From Streptomyces katrae (GTDB lineage: Bacteria > Actinomycetota > Actinomycetes > Streptomycetales > Streptomycetaceae), in the NCBI RefSeq assembly GCF_000966975.1, contig NZ_JZWV01001002.1, positions 1 to 7,558 on the forward strand: 7,558 nt of DNA, given 5' to 3'. Below the pieces are notes generated by a model, which was not told where the DNA came from, searched no databases, and saw nothing but the letters and a program-made list of their open reading frames with translations. Position numbers and translations under genes: made by a program. This document shows positions 7,283 through 7,558 of this stretch, one piece after another. Every line of letters starts with the position of its first letter. Within the stretch, counting starts at the first letter, position 1.

Positions 7283-7291
7283 TTCCTCCCC
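7283..7291 (-). promoter_or_regulatory. Strong Shine-Dalgarno that sets the start of the large gene
   Basis: On the minus strand these bases read GGGGAGGAA, a near-perfect Shine-Dalgarno. Seven bases separate it from the GTG at 7275-7273. It lies inside the reading frame if the upstream TTG at 7314 is used, which argues that the GTG is the real start. Confidence 0.8.
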
Positions 7292-7558
7292 TGGCTGTCC
7301 TGTGGTGCTGACAAGCCTGCGGCCCGGGACGGATACCGATCACCGGGCGAGCGTCATCCGGCCATGTTGCTGCGGTTCCGCAGGGGCTCGCCCCGGTCGG
7401 CGGGATCCTGTAGTGCCGGTGACATGAGTGGGGGAGGGGTGAAACAACGTGCGGGCGGTATGTCGAAGGCGGCGCAAACTCGTCCCCGTCGCCCCGCCGT
7501 TGTCAGACCGGCCTGGTATCCAGCCCGGTCCTTCGCCCGGCTTTTGTCCGCGGACAAA
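7292..7558. other. Upstream region of the large gene, no supported gene
   Basis: This stretch of about 270 bases precedes the large minus-strand gene and should contain its promoter, but I see no convincing -35/-10 pair. Open frames exist on both strands without family match or ribosome site. The palindrome at its outer end (7543-7558) separates it from whatever lies beyond the window. Confidence 0.45.
7543..7558. repeat. Palindrome copy 3, truncated by the window end
   Basis: TTTGTCCG (7543-7550) is followed by its exact reverse complement (7551-7558), and the window then stops. The left flank GGCT (7539-7542) suggests the palindrome continues outward. The core is identical to copy 1 (TTGTCCGCGGACAA) and the T4/A4 arm resembles copy 2. 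It probably terminates a gene beyond the window or isolates the large gene from its neighbour. Confidence 0.7.

Noticed and set aside
7354..7557. Short minus-strand ORF at the right edge
   Set aside because: It starts inside palindrome copy 3 and has no ribosome site or recognisable content.

Overview
The window is very GC-rich double-stranded DNA with GC-biased third codon positions and GTG starts. Together with the protein families present, this points to a Streptomyces or close actinomycete chromosome. No rRNA, tRNA, CRISPR array, transposase or replication origin is visible.

Layout. Positions 1-182 are unassigned; one frame stays open and ends in a 4-nt GTGA overlap with the next start, so it may be the 3' end of an upstream gene. 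Positions 179-640 (+) encode a small acidic protein of 153 aa that I can only call hypothetical. Positions 720-1248 (+) hold the remains of a two-domain S1 RNA-binding protein broken by two clear frameshifts and probably a third, so it is called a pseudogene. Positions 1249-1514 carry a 28-bp perfect palindrome and no convincing gene. Positions 1515-2510 (+) encode a 331-aa DUF1963/YwqG-like protein with a possible Cys/His metal site and a possible leaderless start. A strong palindrome at 2533-2564 separates it from the convergent large gene.

The dominant feature is one minus-strand gene, 7275 down to 2614, about 1553 aa. Its N-terminus is a GHKL (Hsp90/sacsin-like) ATPase with all the main nucleotide-binding motifs. 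About 1,150 residues follow with a loosely repeating pattern, then a Pro/Gly/Ala-rich linker, then a C-terminal DUF3883 domain carrying a PD-(D/E)XK-like E-x-K motif. This matches the overall architecture of the plant protein NO VEIN (sacsin-type ATPase at the N-terminus, DUF3883 at the C-terminus). It could be a chaperone-like ATPase coupled to a nucleic-acid-processing domain, possibly a single-gene defence factor. That role is inference; no other defence gene is visible here.

Three palindromes share the half-site TTGTCC and its complement GGACAA. They lie at 1339-1366, 2533-2564 and 7543-7558, the last cut by the window end. All are outside intact genes and their arm differences are compensatory, so they look like a dispersed hairpin family that probably acts as terminators.
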